Counted from the stretch's first letter, positions 43,466 to 52,700 are shown. The stretch: 56,000 nucleotides of DNA from Symbiodinium natans (GCA_905221605.1 CAJNDS010001857.1:444793-500792); one strand, 5' to 3'. Program-made: numbers and translations. The notes: generated from the sequence alone by a model not told the origin.

Positions 43466-44140
43466 CCGCACCAAGAGCTGAGGAAGATCTGCGCCTTCTG
43501 GCTCGAGGCAGCGAAAATTCCGCCAAAACCCCGAACCTGAAACCCGGATTAGGGTTGGGTTTAGGGTTTAGGGTTTAGGGTTTAGGGTTTAGGGTTTAGG
43601 AAGATCTGCGCCTTCTGGCTCGAGGCAACGCACGTAAGTCTCTTCCCCCAGAACCCTGCAAACCCCTGATTCAAATTGAGGGTTTAGGGTTTAGGGTTTG
43701 GGGTTTAGGGTTTAGGGTTTAGGGTAAGAATCAAGAGGCCTTGAGCTGTGTGTGAACGCCTTGGCTGTGTGCGATGCATCCATGCAGGAGAACCCTCACC
43801 TCTCGACCTTGATATCTTGAAGTACAAGCCAAGGGCCTCCAATCTGAAGATGGAGCGTGCTTAAACCCGGCACCCTGAATCCCATAAGCCCCCCAAACCC
43901 CAACTCCCTAGCACCAACCCAAGCAACCCCTAAACCCTAAACCCTAGACCCTAAACCCTAAACCCCAAGCCCTAAACCCTAAACCCTAAACCCTAAACCC
44001 TAAACCCTAAACCCCAGCAGCACCCCAACACCCTACGGCTTTTTGAATCTGCTGCTCCCGGGCAGGGACGATGCCTCAGAGGAGCGGGCTGCAAGTATGC
44101 CCACGGGGACTCAGAGTCGCAGCCTGAGCTTTTTGGGGGT
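43466..44140 (+). CDS. Split CCCH zinc finger (two exon halves) in telomeric matrix
   Basis: The first half, 43466 to about 43510, reads PHQELRKICAFWLEA after GGCAG. The second half, 44066-44140, reads GRCLRGAGCKYAHGDSESQP after CCCGGGCAG. Joined in frame they give C-x8-C-x5-C-x3-H, the canonical CCCH finger, which in known families binds single-stranded RNA. The interval of about 555 bp holds TTTAGGG and CCCTAAA blocks plus a 30-bp exact duplicate of the first half (43598-43627). The intron would use a GC donor (GCGAAA), acceptable in dinoflagellates but unproven. The duplicate has a standard-looking GTAAGT donor at 43634 but gives an abnormal Cys spacing. The tail after His fits the AHSxxEL style. 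Confidence 0.6.
43598..43627 (+). repeat. Exact 30-bp duplicate of a CCCH exon half
   Basis: AGGAAGATCTGCGCCTTCTG plus GCTCGAGGCA is identical at 43481-43510 and 43598-43627. The second copy starts directly at a TTTAGG unit, which suggests duplication involving the repeat. It continues ACGCAC|GTAAGT. Confidence 0.85.
43780..43862 (+). CDS. Candidate exon inside the CCCH interval
   Basis: After TCCATGCAG the frame reads GEPSPLDLDILKYKPRASNL, then KMERA and TAA. It may be an alternative terminal exon or chance. Confidence 0.25.
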
Positions 44141-44157
44141 CTACTAGGGTTTAGGGC

Positions 44158-44232
44158 CTAAACCCTAAACCCTAAACCCTAAACCCTAAACCCTAAACCC
44201 TAAACCCTAAACCCTAAACCCTAAAACCCTAG
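44158..44232. repeat. Interstitial telomeric array between CCCH exons
   Basis: Ten CCCTAAA units directly after an inverted TTTAGGGCC junction (44150-44158). They sit between the exon ending at about 44140 and the exon starting at 44250. Confidence 0.9.
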
Positions 44233-44249
44233 TTCTTGTGTTCTTTCAG

Positions 44250-44310
44250 GCGCCACCAGGAACCCGATCTCACCAAGACGGCACTTTGCCGCAAGATGCT
44301 CAGTGGCGGC
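44250..44310 (+). CDS. CCCH finger, first half of a second unit
   Basis: After GTTCTTTCAG, a textbook acceptor, the frame reads RHQEPDLTKTALCRKMLSGG. KTALC matches the YKTELC leader of TTP-type CCCH fingers. HQE and the position of Cys match the unit at 43466 (PHQELRKIC), so the two are paralogous. The remaining Cys and His must come from another exon. The candidate at 45249 does not give normal spacing, so the partner is unresolved. TTTAGGG/TTCAGGG repeats follow. Confidence 0.55.
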
Positions 44311-44324
44311 TTGGCTCAATTCGG

Positions 44325-44665
44325 GTTCAGGGTTCAGGGTTTAGGGTTTAGGTTTAGGGTTCAGGGTTTAGGGTTTAGGGTTCAAGGTAGGGTTCAGGGT
44401 TTAGGGTTCAGGGTTTAGGGTTCAGGGTTTAGGGTTCAGGGTTTCGGGTTTAGGGCTTGGGGTTTAGGGCTTAGGGTTTCGGGTTTAGGGTTTAGGGTTC
44501 AGGGTTTAGGGTTTAGGGTCTAGGGTTTGAAGTTCGAGGGTTAGGGTTTCGGGTTCAGGGTTTAGGGTTCAGGGGTCAGGGTTCAAGGGTTTAGGGTTTA
44601 GGGTATAGGGTTCAAGGCTTAGGGTTTTGGGTTCAAGGCTTAGGGTTTTGGGGGGCTTAGGGTCT
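44325..44665. repeat. Interstitial telomeric array, TTTAGGG/TTCAGGG
   Basis: Over 40 units with frequent TTCAGGG variants in near-alternation. It lies wholly in the presumed CCCH-family spacer. Confidence 0.9.
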
Positions 44666-45009
44666 AGGGTGTTAGTCGAGGGCAGCTCTTTGGTGCCCTC
44701 TTCCCCCTCCTGTTTGTTTTTTTTTTGGGGGGGAGGGGGGGGAGGTTCAAGGTCCCCTTCTAATGTTATTCACCCCAAAAAGGGGGTGCCCTTGTTGTGC
44801 TATGGTTGCTGGGCTACCATGGCGGCTTAGACTCAGAGTGTCACCGCAGGTGTTCTCTTAGTTCGAGTGGTCCTTCTTGGTAGTTTGCTCTTCCGGTTGC
44901 ATAGAGGTTCTGCAAGGGACCCTGAACCCTAAACCCTAAACCCTAAACCCTAAACTCTAAACCCTAAACCCTAAACCCTGAACCCTGAACCCTGAACCCT
45001 AAACACTGG

Positions 45010-45139
45010 CAGTCCTGTGGGCAGTTCTCCAACTTCGGGTGTGTCGTGTGCTAGCTTGTTGTGGCGTAGCCCTCGATTTGCCTCGGTGTTGGACTATCTC
45101 GCCCACATGCCCCATCAAAGTCCGAGGAAGCCGGGGCTT
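45010..45139 (+). CDS. Candidate exon between CCCH exons, 43 codons
   Basis: After CACTGGC the frame reads SPVGSSPTSGVSCASLLWRS, then PRFASVLDYLAHMPHQSPRK, and is open until the next TTTAGGG block. A Ser/Pro-rich linker fits a CCCH protein. Acceptor position is not certain. Confidence 0.4.
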
Positions 45140-45248
45140 AGGGTGAAGGCTTGGGGCTAGGGTTTAGGGTTTAGGGTTTTAGGGTTTAGGGTTTAGGGTT
45201 TTAGGGTTAGGGATTAAGGACTAGGATCTAGGGTGTGAGGCCATCTAG

Positions 45249-45346
45249 GTCACACTTTCTTTGCCACCGAGGAGAGGGCTGCAATGATCCGAAGTGCACC
45301 TTCGCCCACAGCAGGGACGAGTTCACTGAGCTGCAAACAAAGCCCT
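45249..45346 (+). CDS. CCCH zinc finger exon
   Basis: After CCATCTAG the frame reads SHFLCHRGEGCNDPKCTFAH, then SRDEFTELQTKP. C-x5-C-x4-C-x3-H with FAH and the following AHSxxE(F/L) tail are typical of CCCH fingers, and the spacing resembles the Nab2/ZC3H14 class. Nearby exons with similar tails (AHFESEL at 46139) support one gene family. The frame stays open to about 45485, so the true exon end cannot be fixed by eye. Confidence 0.65.
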
Positions 45347-45652
45347 GTTCAGGGGTTTCATTGAAAGGCTGGAAAAACCTAAGACCCTCGAGGGAAGAAG
45401 CCTCTTGGCCTGTAGGCCTTCAGATACTCCCGACGTCAACCGCGCACTCTCGCAAACCCTCAAGCCTGATTACTTGCAACCCTCGTGAGGCCCGATGGCG
45501 CGCTTTTGGGAAGCGTGTACCCTAAACCTGAACACTCAACCCTGCCCCCTAAACCGTAAAACCCCCCAAAAAGCATGGACCCCAAGCATGGACCTTGGGA
45601 TCATCTCTCTCAGAAGTGGCGAACTTGGTCGTTTTCATGTGGAAGCAAAGAC

Positions 45653-45754
45653 TTGGGATGTTCTCCCTTATACGAACAGTCCTTAAGAGGGACAAAAACA
45701 GGGGGTTGCTCTAATCCCTATTAAGGACTGCTAGTATACGCGGGAACATCTCAA
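45653..45754. mobile_element. Foldback element family A, copy 4, between CCCH exons
   Basis: The termini CTTGGGATGTTCTCCC and GGGAACATCTCAAG, with inner arms GAACAGTCCTTAAGAGGG and CCCTATTAAGGACTGCTAG. It ends 35 bp before the exon at 45790, so it lies in presumed intron sequence. Architecture is that of an introner-like MITE. Confidence 0.8.
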
Positions 45755-45789
45755 GCAATGGCTCTCAGCCCTGACGCTCTCTGCTTCAG

Positions 45790-46232
45790 CAGCCCGAACG
45801 GCCAAGGCTTCGTAGTACGGAGGATGTCTACAAGACATCGATGTGCCCTGGGCTGCAGATTCCGGTCCGACCCCCCAAACTCCTAAACTCGAGTGCTCTG
45901 CGTAGGTTCAAAGGAGGGGTCGGATTGACGACACTTGCGCCTCCTCTCTCGCCCGTGTGCCGATCTCTCCTACAGTTACCCTGCAACGGCTCTCATTTTC
46001 TCTGCTTGTCATGGTAGTACACTGTGGACGCTTCCGGACGCCAGCATGGATGCTGTGCATAAGTCCTAAACTCCTAAACCCTAAACCCCCTAAACCCCCT
46101 AAACCCTAGGAGCATTGCGTCCGAGCTTTTCCTGCCAGGTGTACTTTCTTCAGATATGGACGGTGCCAGATGGGCAGTCACTGCCGACACGCGCACTTCG
46201 AGAGCGAGCTTCGACAACGCAAGGACGAACGG
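45790..46232 (+). CDS. CCCH zinc finger restored across an intron with telomeric repeats
   Basis: Exon 1 (45790-45842) follows TGCTTCAG and encodes QPERPRLRSTEDVYKTS plus two bases. Exon 2 (46139-46232) follows CCTGCCAG. Removing 45843-46138 (GTGCCC...GCCAG, 296 bp, GT-AG) gives YKTSMCTFFRYGRCQMGSHC followed by RHAHFESELRQRKDE: C-x7-C-x5-C-x3-H with the classic YKTxxC leader. The intron contains CCTAAA-type repeats (46066-46108). Families with this motif bind single-stranded RNA and act in mRNA processing or decay. Other reading frames give nothing comparable. The finger is intact; start and end of the protein lie elsewhere. Confidence 0.7.
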
Positions 46233-46335
46233 ACCCTAAACCCTAAACCCTAAACCCTAAACCCTAAACCCTAAATCCTAAACCCTAAACCCTAAACCCT
46301 AAACCCTAAGCCCTAAGCCCTAAGCCCTAAGCCGC
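46232..46335. repeat. Interstitial telomeric array, CCCTAAA/CCCTAAG
   Basis: About 15 units directly after the CCCH exon, the last four CCCTAAG. Confidence 0.9.
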
Positions 46336-46419
46336 AGCCCTCTAGCATCACTTTCCAGTAGAAACATGCCAGCTTCCCAAGGCATACGCGAACCAAGCAG
46401 GGCCCCTTCGCTTCCCGCC

Positions 46420-46495
46420 CCCCCCTCCCCCCCCCTCCCCCCCCCCTCCCCCCCCCTCCCCCCCCCCCCCTCCCCCCCTCCACACCCTGCACCCA
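46420..46495. repeat. Poly-C tract with T interruptions
   Basis: C runs of six to ten separated by single T, like a shorter version of 28206-28440. Confidence 0.85.
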
Positions 46496-46514
46496 ACCCC
46501 TCCCTCAACCCTCA

Positions 46515-46830
<316 letters not shown>

Positions 46831-46839
46831 CTTGTCAGC

Positions 46840-46910
46840 TCTACACCCAAATGGCGGATGCCACACGAGATTGCTTTGTAAGACTCATGCTGCCAGAGCC
46901 ACTTAAGAGA
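46840..46910 (+). other. Possible degenerate CCCH half
   Basis: One plus frame reads LHPNGGCHTRLLCKTHA, resembling C-x5-C-x3-H but one residue short before His. It might be a decayed finger exon. Chance is a fair alternative. Confidence 0.2.
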
Positions 46911-47194
46911 TGCAGGGAGGGACCCCTAGAAGGGTTTAGGGTTTAGGGTTTAGGGCTTAATCTTATTCCCCTACACTCCTCGAGGGACACTACCGCAGAA
47001 CTCACTGGCCATGCGCTTGCTGTCAGGAGGGCTCGGCAGACTTAGCGGGAAACGAGGACGAAGCTTGTCAGCAGCTACAAATGGAGTCCCTCCCCAAACC
47101 CTGAATTAGGGTTTAGGGTTTAGTGTTTTGGGTTTAGGGCTTAGGGTTAGGGCGCCTGTCCGCCTCGGCCAGCAACCTCCGGGGCGGAACAAGC

Positions 47195-47325
<131 letters not shown>

Positions 47326-47532
47326 GTAAGCCCTACTTGCATAGCCTTGCTCTGTTGGCCCCAGGCCCGGGAGTGCAGTTGTAGCATGTGGCCCTTATTC
47401 CTGTGTCAGCGAGTGCAGGGGTCCGTGCCTCAGCCAACGCAGTTTTGAAAAGTCACAAACAGCAAAGCCCTGAACCCTAAAGCCTAAAAGCAAACCCTAA
47501 ACCCTAAACCCTAGACCCTAGACCCTAAACCC

Positions 47533-47733
47533 CTATAGAGTACGCCACGGGATAAACACTACCCCCCCAGAAGAAACCCTGATGTAGAGAGCTACCCGTC
47601 GGTTATAGGTTATCAAAAGACCTTGGCAGTAGACATCACCAGACCCATAAGGACTCAAAGTCGGATCTGGCCACTCGTCTGCACAAATCTCTTTTGCTTG
47701 AAACTCGTGGCTCCCTGAGCCCATCGCCCTCTC
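47533..47733 (-). CDS. Possible minus-strand exon, weak GT31-like motif
   Basis: The minus strand reads FQAKEICADEWPDPTLSPYG, then SGDVYCQGLLITYNRRVALY. The W-P..PY.SG..Y spacing recalls the YPPYxxGxGYxxS block of galactosyltransferase family 31, but the key Gly-Tyr pair is changed. Open for 63 codons with no competing plus frame. It would be the only minus-strand coding island in this part. Confidence 0.3.
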   Translation of the reverse strand, partial: ERAMGSGSHEFQAKEICADEWPDPTLSPYGSGDVYCQGLLITYNRRVALYIRVSSGGVVFIPWRTL

Positions 47734-48002
47734 AGAATCCCTGTGCAGTCGGTTTAGGGTTGAGGGTTTAGGGTTTAGGGTTTAGGGTTTAGGGTTTAGG
47801 GAGCATCTCAACCCCAAAGGCTACATGCTACTTCCTTAACCATCTTCGCAGAGGTGCTTGTTGTTTCCTTGAGACCATGCGGCTTCAAAGGCATTCCAGG
47901 GAAGGCAGTTGGGGGCTTGCTACTTCGACCCGAAGCAGATGCGGGGCTCTGTGAGACCCGTTTAGGGTTTAGGGTTTAGGGTTTAGGGTTTAGGGTTTAG
48001 GG

Positions 48003-48133
48003 AAGGCCCGCGGAATGTATTATCACTATTCTTACCCACCGCCACCGCCACCGCCGCCACCAGTGTCGCCAACACGGGAACCACGATTATCAGAATCACA
48101 TGGTTGTTATGGTTCTTGTTGGAATGTTACATG
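48003..48133 (+). CDS. Candidate Pro-rich exon
   Basis: The frame reads KARGMYYHYSYPPPPPPPPP, then VSPTREPRLSESHG, open to TGA at about 48132. An aromatic stretch followed by polyproline is common next to CCCH fingers in RNA-binding proteins. It follows a TTTAGGG block directly, and 170 bp downstream lies the SWGRSVTMPP module on the same strand. Confidence 0.45.
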
Positions 48134-48303
48134 ATGATTGTTATGGTTATGATGATGGTTATTAATCTAATCAGCATGAGTAGCAGTTATTCTACTTCTG
48201 ACAGTTGTTCATCTTGACACAGAAAGTTCGCATGCAGGGTATGAACCCTCCCCACCCCCGCAAGATGAGGAGATCTGCCCGAGCCTAGTGCGGGGGCGGG
48301 GGC

Positions 48304-48402
48304 AGTAAGGACACCGACTCGGATGGCGACTTAAACTCCGTTCCTACGTCATGGGGAAGATCCGTCACCATGCCACCAGCTGTAGGAGCCTCGTCTCATT
48401 GA
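48304..48402 (+). CDS. SWGRSVTMPP module, copy 1
   Basis: The frame reads SKDTDSDGDLNSVPTSWGRS, then VTMPPAVGASSH and TGA. It aligns codon by codon with 53945-54052. Of 16 codon differences over about 30 aligned codons, I count 11 as synonymous, direct evidence of past or present purifying selection on this frame. Function unknown. RSVTMPP looks like a basophilic kinase site, an inference. The stop after SSH may be the end of the protein or lie beyond an exon end. Confidence 0.6.
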   Translation, partial: SKDTDSDGDLNSVPTSWGRSVTMPPAVGASSH

Positions 48403-48441
48403 GCTTCAACGTTTTTTGGTCTTTCTTTTGTTGGTGGCTCC

Positions 48442-48458
48442 CCTCCTTTCTTTCTTTC

Positions 48459-48489
<31 letters not shown>

Positions 48490-48625
48490 ATTTCATTCTT
48501 TCTTTCTTTCATTCTTTCTCTTTTTTTGTTCTCTCTCTCTCTCTCTCTTCCTGTCTCCCTCTCTCTCTCTTCAGTGGCCTTTTTGTTTTTGTTGTTGTTG
48601 GGGGGGGGGGGGGGGGGGGGGCGGA
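48442..48625. repeat. TTTC and CT microsatellites, then G run
   Basis: TTTC units, (CT)n, TTG units and a G20 run. The Phe/Leu/Ser ORFs are artefacts. Confidence 0.9.
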
Positions 48626-49149
48626 GGAGATGATTCGAGTACAGAGCCCTGTACTTTCAGGTGCCCCCAAGGGCCAAGGGTACCATAATCAGGTGTTTAT
48701 ATCTATAGGTTTTGGCCCCCCGCCTCCTCTCCCAACCCTATACCCTAAAGCCTGAACCCTAAACCTTAAACCCTAAACCCCAAAACCCCAAAACCCAAGA
48801 AACAAGAGGTTGTAGAGCTTCGGGTTCAGGGTTAAGAGCCAAACTCAAAGCAGGCCCTACAGGCCCTAAAGCCCAACGCCCTCAACCTTTGAAGGTATAG
48901 GGTTTAGGGTTATTGCTTAAGGTTTAGGGTTGAGGCTTTGCGTCTGTGCGTCTGGGGACTGAAGGGTTTGAGGGGATCCAAGGATTGGGGTTGTGAGTTT
49001 GGTTGTGGCAATGGGGGATCCTTTGGGTTGTAGGTTGAAAGAACAACCGATGCTTCAAAGGGCAGCTTTCTTTTTGAGGTGCTGCTGTTGGGTGCCTCTG
49101 CATCTCAGGGTAGAGTTCTTGACGCTCTGCAAAAAACTCGACAAGCACA

Positions 49150-49252
49150 CTAAACCCTAAACCCTAAAACCCTAAACCCTAAACCCTAAACCCTAAACCC
49201 TGAACCCTGAACCCTGAACCCTAAACCCTAAACCCTAAACCCTAAACCCTGA
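49150..49252. repeat. Interstitial telomeric array, CCCTAAA/CCCTGAA
   Basis: Fourteen units with a block of three CCCTGAA. Confidence 0.9.
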
Positions 49253-49602
49253 AACGGTCTTCCCCAAGCTCTACGTCCCCCCATTCTGTCAGGGCAAGAG
49301 CTTCCTTTGAAGCCATTGGCTTGTTCAGGAGCCTCAGGCGGGGGCTGCTCGTGTGGAGGGTTTAGGGTTTAGGGTTTAGGGTTTAGGGTTTAGGGCTTGG
49401 GGTTTGGGGCTTGGGGTTCAGGGCTTAGGGCTGTTTAGGGATGTGTAGTGCTTAGGGACTGGGGCCTTGACAAACCGCAAACTACACATCTTCCGACGAG
49501 TGAAGACATGTTTCCCCTTCGTGGTGTTTGATTCAAGAACATCTGGGGGGGGGCGGGGGGGCTTTTCTCAACACAAGGGATATTTACCCCAATCTACTCA
49601 CA

Positions 49603-49692
49603 ACCCTAAACCCTAAACCCTAAACCCTAAACCCTAAACCCTAAACCCTAAACCCTAAACCCTAAACCCTAAACCCTAAACCCTAAACCCAA
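49603..49692. repeat. Interstitial telomeric array, CCCTAAA
   Basis: Thirteen perfect units. Confidence 0.95.
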
Positions 49693-49845
49693 AAAACACC
49701 CAAAGGGCACCCTTGTTTTGGGGAACACCGAAATTCTCTCCCAGGGGTTTGAAGGGCCAACGCAGTGTAGAGGGACCGCAAGACCCCGGCATGCTGCGCG
49801 GAATCCATAAATATTCTTAGGGTTTAGGGTTTAGGGTTTAGGGTT

Positions 49846-49940
49846 TGTTCCCCTTATAATAACAGTCCTTCATGGGGATTATAGTATCCCCTATTGTAAC
49901 CCCTACTAAGGACTGTTAGTATAAGAGGGAACATCCCAAA
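49846..49940. mobile_element. Foldback element family A, copy 5, inside TTTAGGG
   Basis: The left end GTTCCCCTTATAATAACAGT starts directly after TTTAGGGTTT; the right end is GTATAAGAGGGAACATCCCA. Inner arms and the GATTATAGTA loop match copy 2. The first few bases of the left terminus are missing or were replaced by telomeric sequence. Confidence 0.8.
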
Positions 49941-50089
49941 ATGTTCTGATCCTGACTTCAAGGCATGGGGAACATGGTACGTATGAATGTTCCCTAAACC
50001 CTGAACCTCTAAACCCCTAAACCTTTTATCTGGTAGAATTCGGATGATCCCTACTTTGGAAATTAGAGTAGCGGCTGTCACTATTAGCA

Positions 50090-50133
50090 GCACATGGCCA
50101 CCCCCTGAGTATGGCGAATGCAAGCCTTGCTTT
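50090..50133 (+). CDS. Possible start of a CKPC-type CCCH finger
   Basis: The frame reads STWPPPEYGECKPCF and then meets TTTAGGGG. G-x-CKPC-F is the opening of the C-x-PC-x-F type CCCH finger, frequent in dinoflagellate proteins as I recall. The rest of the finger is not in this island and would have to lie in another exon. Confidence 0.35.
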
Positions 50134-50576
50134 AGGGGGCGGATCATTTGCACTTCGGGGGTTTCGGGTTTAGGGTCAGGGTTTGCGAGTTCAAAGCTGA
50201 TGGAGTGTGCGGCCTACGTCATACGCAAGCCTCGAAAGCATCAATCCCTAAAATCCTAGTGTGCTAAGACCCTGGCCTTAACCCCGTTGCCCTAAGACCT
50301 TGGCCAAACCCGCTCTCAGCCCTGAAAACCTGAAAGCCCACACTCAGCCCTAAAGCTCTCCCTGAACCCTCAACCGTATTTGGGCTGCAGGGTTTGGGGA
50401 ACTTATCGGGGGCCTCCCCTCTCTCAACGGCGGTAACCCCATGTGAATTGTTCATGTAAGGTTCTTATCAGTCCCCCCCCCCCAACCCAACCCAAGACTC
50501 CAAGGTACCATCCATCGTTTCCCCCTCCGGTTTAGGGATCAGGGTTTGGGGTTTAGGGTTTAGGGTTTAGGGTCCC

Positions 50577-50617
50577 CCCAGACCACACCCCATGCGGAGG
50601 TACAGTTCGGGACGCAG
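50577..50617 (+). CDS. Candidate short exon with strong donor
   Basis: The island after a TTTAGGG block reads DHTPCGGTVRDA and ends at CAG|GTAAAG. Very short; supported only by the donor and the context. Confidence 0.25.
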
Positions 50618-50755
50618 GTAAAGCTAGGAAGCTAGGGTTTAGGGTTACGGGTTTAGGGTTAGGGTTTAGGGTTTAGGGTTTAGGGTTTGGGGTTTAGGGT
50701 TTAGGGTTTAGGGTTTAGGGTTTACGGGTTGTGCTCTGGGCAGGGATGGCGAACA

Positions 50756-50836
50756 TGCTCCCTCTACCTGCCCATCAGCTGGGTGCATTTATGCAAGGAC
50801 ACGGCGATGGCTTGTCGCGCGTGGCCCTATATGCCT
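50756..50836 (+). CDS. Possible degenerate CCCH half
   Basis: After CTGGGCAG one frame reads GEHAPSTCPSAGCIYARTRR. C-x4-C-I-Y-A is like the end of a CCCH finger (compare CKYAH at 44090), but the His position is Arg. Another frame, MANMLPLPAHQLGAFMQGHG, is also open. Confidence 0.25.
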
Positions 50837-50965
50837 AAGACCCCTCAACCCTAAACCCGTCAGCCCACTTAGAGGGAACTCCACCCGAAACCCCTAAACC
50901 CTGAACCCTGAACCCGAAACCCTGAACCCTGAACCCGAAACCCTAAACCCTAAACCCTAAACCTG

Positions 50966-51199
50966 GAGAGCAATCCTTGGAGGCTTTTGGAGGCTGCTTG
51001 GGGTCCGAGTGGCACCTGAACATCAAGAAAAGCTGCAACTTCTGCCCGACCCTGGCCTCAGCCTGGCAGAAATGCGCTGCGACGAGCACCTTTGAAGGTA
51101 TCAACGTTGCGGAGCCTCCGCAGCTCGTCTCTCGCAACGTTGACTTTGACCCGTCTCGCATTGTGTCAAGCAGCCATCGCCAATGGCATGTTCTGAAGG
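50966..51199 (+). CDS. Candidate exon, about 78 codons, unrecognised
   Basis: An open frame runs from the end of a telomeric block: SLEAFGGCLGSEWHLNIKKS, CNFCPTLASAWQKC, EPPQLVSRNVDFDPSRIVSS and SHRQWHVLK, ending at AAG|GTATCC. One of the longest clean islands in the right half. CNFC and the later Cys could bind metal. No family recognised. An internal GTATCA...CTCCGCAG could be a 26-bp retained or alternative segment. Confidence 0.45.
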
Positions 51200-51218
51200 T
51201 ATCCATGCGGCATGCCAT

Positions 51219-51333
51219 GGTACTTATTAATCAATTACTACTGTACTTATAACTGTACTTCTAACCATATTAGGGCACTTAAGGGGCTTATAAGTACAGT
51301 AAGAAGTACAGTCATAATTGGTTAATAAGTACC
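51219..51333. mobile_element. Foldback element, 115 bp, third type
   Basis: The arms GGTACTTATTAATCAATTA and the reverse complement of TAATTGGTTAATAAGTACC pair. Inner ACTGTACTT/AAGTACAGT also pair. No ORF. It follows the presumed donor at 51199 within 20 bp, so it would be intronic. Confidence 0.65.
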
Positions 51334-51356
51334 CTGAACCTCCAAGTAGGCCCGTT

Positions 51357-51434
51357 CCGAACACCGACCTTACTGGCGCAGACGTTTGGAGTAGCTTGCT
51401 GCGAACTAGTGGACCGCAGCAACTCATCACCCGG
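51357..51434 (+). CDS. Candidate exon, 26 codons
   Basis: The frame reads PNTDLTGADVWSSLLRTSGP, then QQLITRV, lying between two foldback elements. Protein-like but unrecognised. Together with 50966-51199 it may belong to one gene. Confidence 0.35.
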
Positions 51435-51528
51435 GTTCTTAGTTGGGAATGAGGGAATGAGGGAATGAGGGCCCTATTTAAGGGATTCTATGGGGTACCT
51501 CATTCCCTCATCCCCTACTACAAACCAG
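51434..51528. mobile_element. Foldback element, 95 bp, related to 8708-8826
   Basis: The left arm GGTTCTTAGTTGGGAATGAG and the right arm CCTCATCCCCTACTACAAACC pair through most of their length. GGGAATGA is tandemly repeated in the left arm. A central GGCCCTATTTAAGGGA also pairs. Confidence 0.6.
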
Positions 51529-51611
51529 CCAGTCATTCAGCAGAACGGACATTGTCACCATGGGCGTGTGATGCGGAGGTTGACGCCCCAAAGCCGAGCA
51601 GTCTTGGGCAG
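51529..51611 (+). CDS. Candidate exon with donor
   Basis: The frame reads SHSAERTLSPWACDAEVDAP, then KPSSLGQ, ending at CAG|GTAGGC. It starts within or just after the foldback element. Confidence 0.3.
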
Positions 51612-51651
51612 GTAGGCCCACAAACTGTCGCGCGCTCACAAAGCACGCCCT

Positions 51652-51858
51652 CTAAACCCTAGACCCTAAACCCTAAACCCTAAACCCTAAACCCTAAACC
51701 CTAAACCCTAAACCCTAAACCCTAAACCCTAAACCCTAAACCCTAAACCCTAAACCCTAAACCCTAAACCGCCTAAACCCTACACCCTAATCCCTACATT
51801 CTAAACCCAAAACCCAAAACCCAAAACCCTAAACCCTAAACCCTAAACCCTAAACCCA
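51652..51858. repeat. Interstitial telomeric array, CCCTAAA
   Basis: Seventeen perfect units, then variants, then five more units. Confidence 0.9.
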
Positions 51859-51954
51859 AATTCTGCTCCATGCCCTCTGAAGCTTTGGGACTCCGGACGG
51901 TCACTCCACAACGTGCAGCCTCAACACCGGTTTTGCAGCCCTTAACCCTAGTTA

Positions 51955-52050
51955 AGCTTTAGGGTTTAGGGTTTAGGGTTTAGGGTTTAGGGTTTTAGGG
52001 CTTAGGGTTTATATAGGGTTTTCGGGTTTAGGGTTTAGGGGATTGGGGTG
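51955..52050. repeat. Interstitial telomeric block, TTTAGGG
   Basis: About ten units with variants. A short unique gap follows before the next array. Confidence 0.85.
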
Positions 52051-52147
52051 TGGGGTGTGGGTGTTGGCTCAGGGGCCGCTAGGCTCCTTGCCCTCAAGGG
52101 GCCCTAGTCGATGACCAGATGGAAGAGACCCCCAAAAGCAAGCTCAA

Positions 52148-52365
52148 AGGTTTAGGGTTTAGGGTTTAGGGTTTTAGGGTTTTAGGGTTTTAGGGTTTTA
52201 GGGTTTTAGGGTTTTAGGGTTTTAGGGTTTTAGGGTTTTGGGGTTTTAGGGTTTTAGGGTTTTAGGGTTTAGGGTTTTAGGGTTCTAGGGTTTTAGGGTT
52301 TAGGGTTTTAGGGTTTTAGGGTTTTAGGGTTTTAGGGTTTTAGGGTTTTAGGGTTTTAGGGTTTC
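52148..52365. repeat. Variant telomeric array, TTTTAGGG (8-bp unit)
   Basis: About 26 TTTTAGGG units with rare TTTAGGG, TTCTAGGG and TTTTGGGG. It is the reverse-strand counterpart in length class of the CCCCTAAA arrays, but with the extra base in the T run. Confidence 0.9.
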
Positions 52366-52434
52366 CAACTCTGCCCCAACTCCCCGACTTGGCAATCTCA
52401 ACTTATAGGGTCCTTAAGGAAGCGTTTTTTTTTT

Positions 52435-52700
52435 TGGGTTTAGGGTTTAGGGTTTAGGGTTTAGGGTTTAGCGTTTAGGGTTTAGGGTTATCAAGGGGGC
52501 GAGTACCCCAGGTTGGCTAATACTCCCTAAGGCTCCCGAAGCTTCCCTAAGGTTTTTTAGGTACCTCCCCCCCATGATCCTCCCGGCCTTAAGGACCCTG
52601 TAACCAACTTGGGTTTAGGGTTTAGTGTTTAGGGTTTAGGGTTTGGGGTTGAGGGTTTAGCGTTTACGGTTTAGGGTTAAGGGTTTTTAGGATCTAGGGC
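52435..52700. repeat. Interstitial telomeric blocks, TTTAGGG
   Basis: Two blocks of seven to ten units around a 120-bp island (52496-52610) in which I see no gene. Confidence 0.8.

Noticed and set aside
47380-47440. Cys-rich frame CGPYSCVSECRGPC
   Set aside because: Spacing does not fit CCCH or another named zinc motif, the island is short and no splice context supports it.
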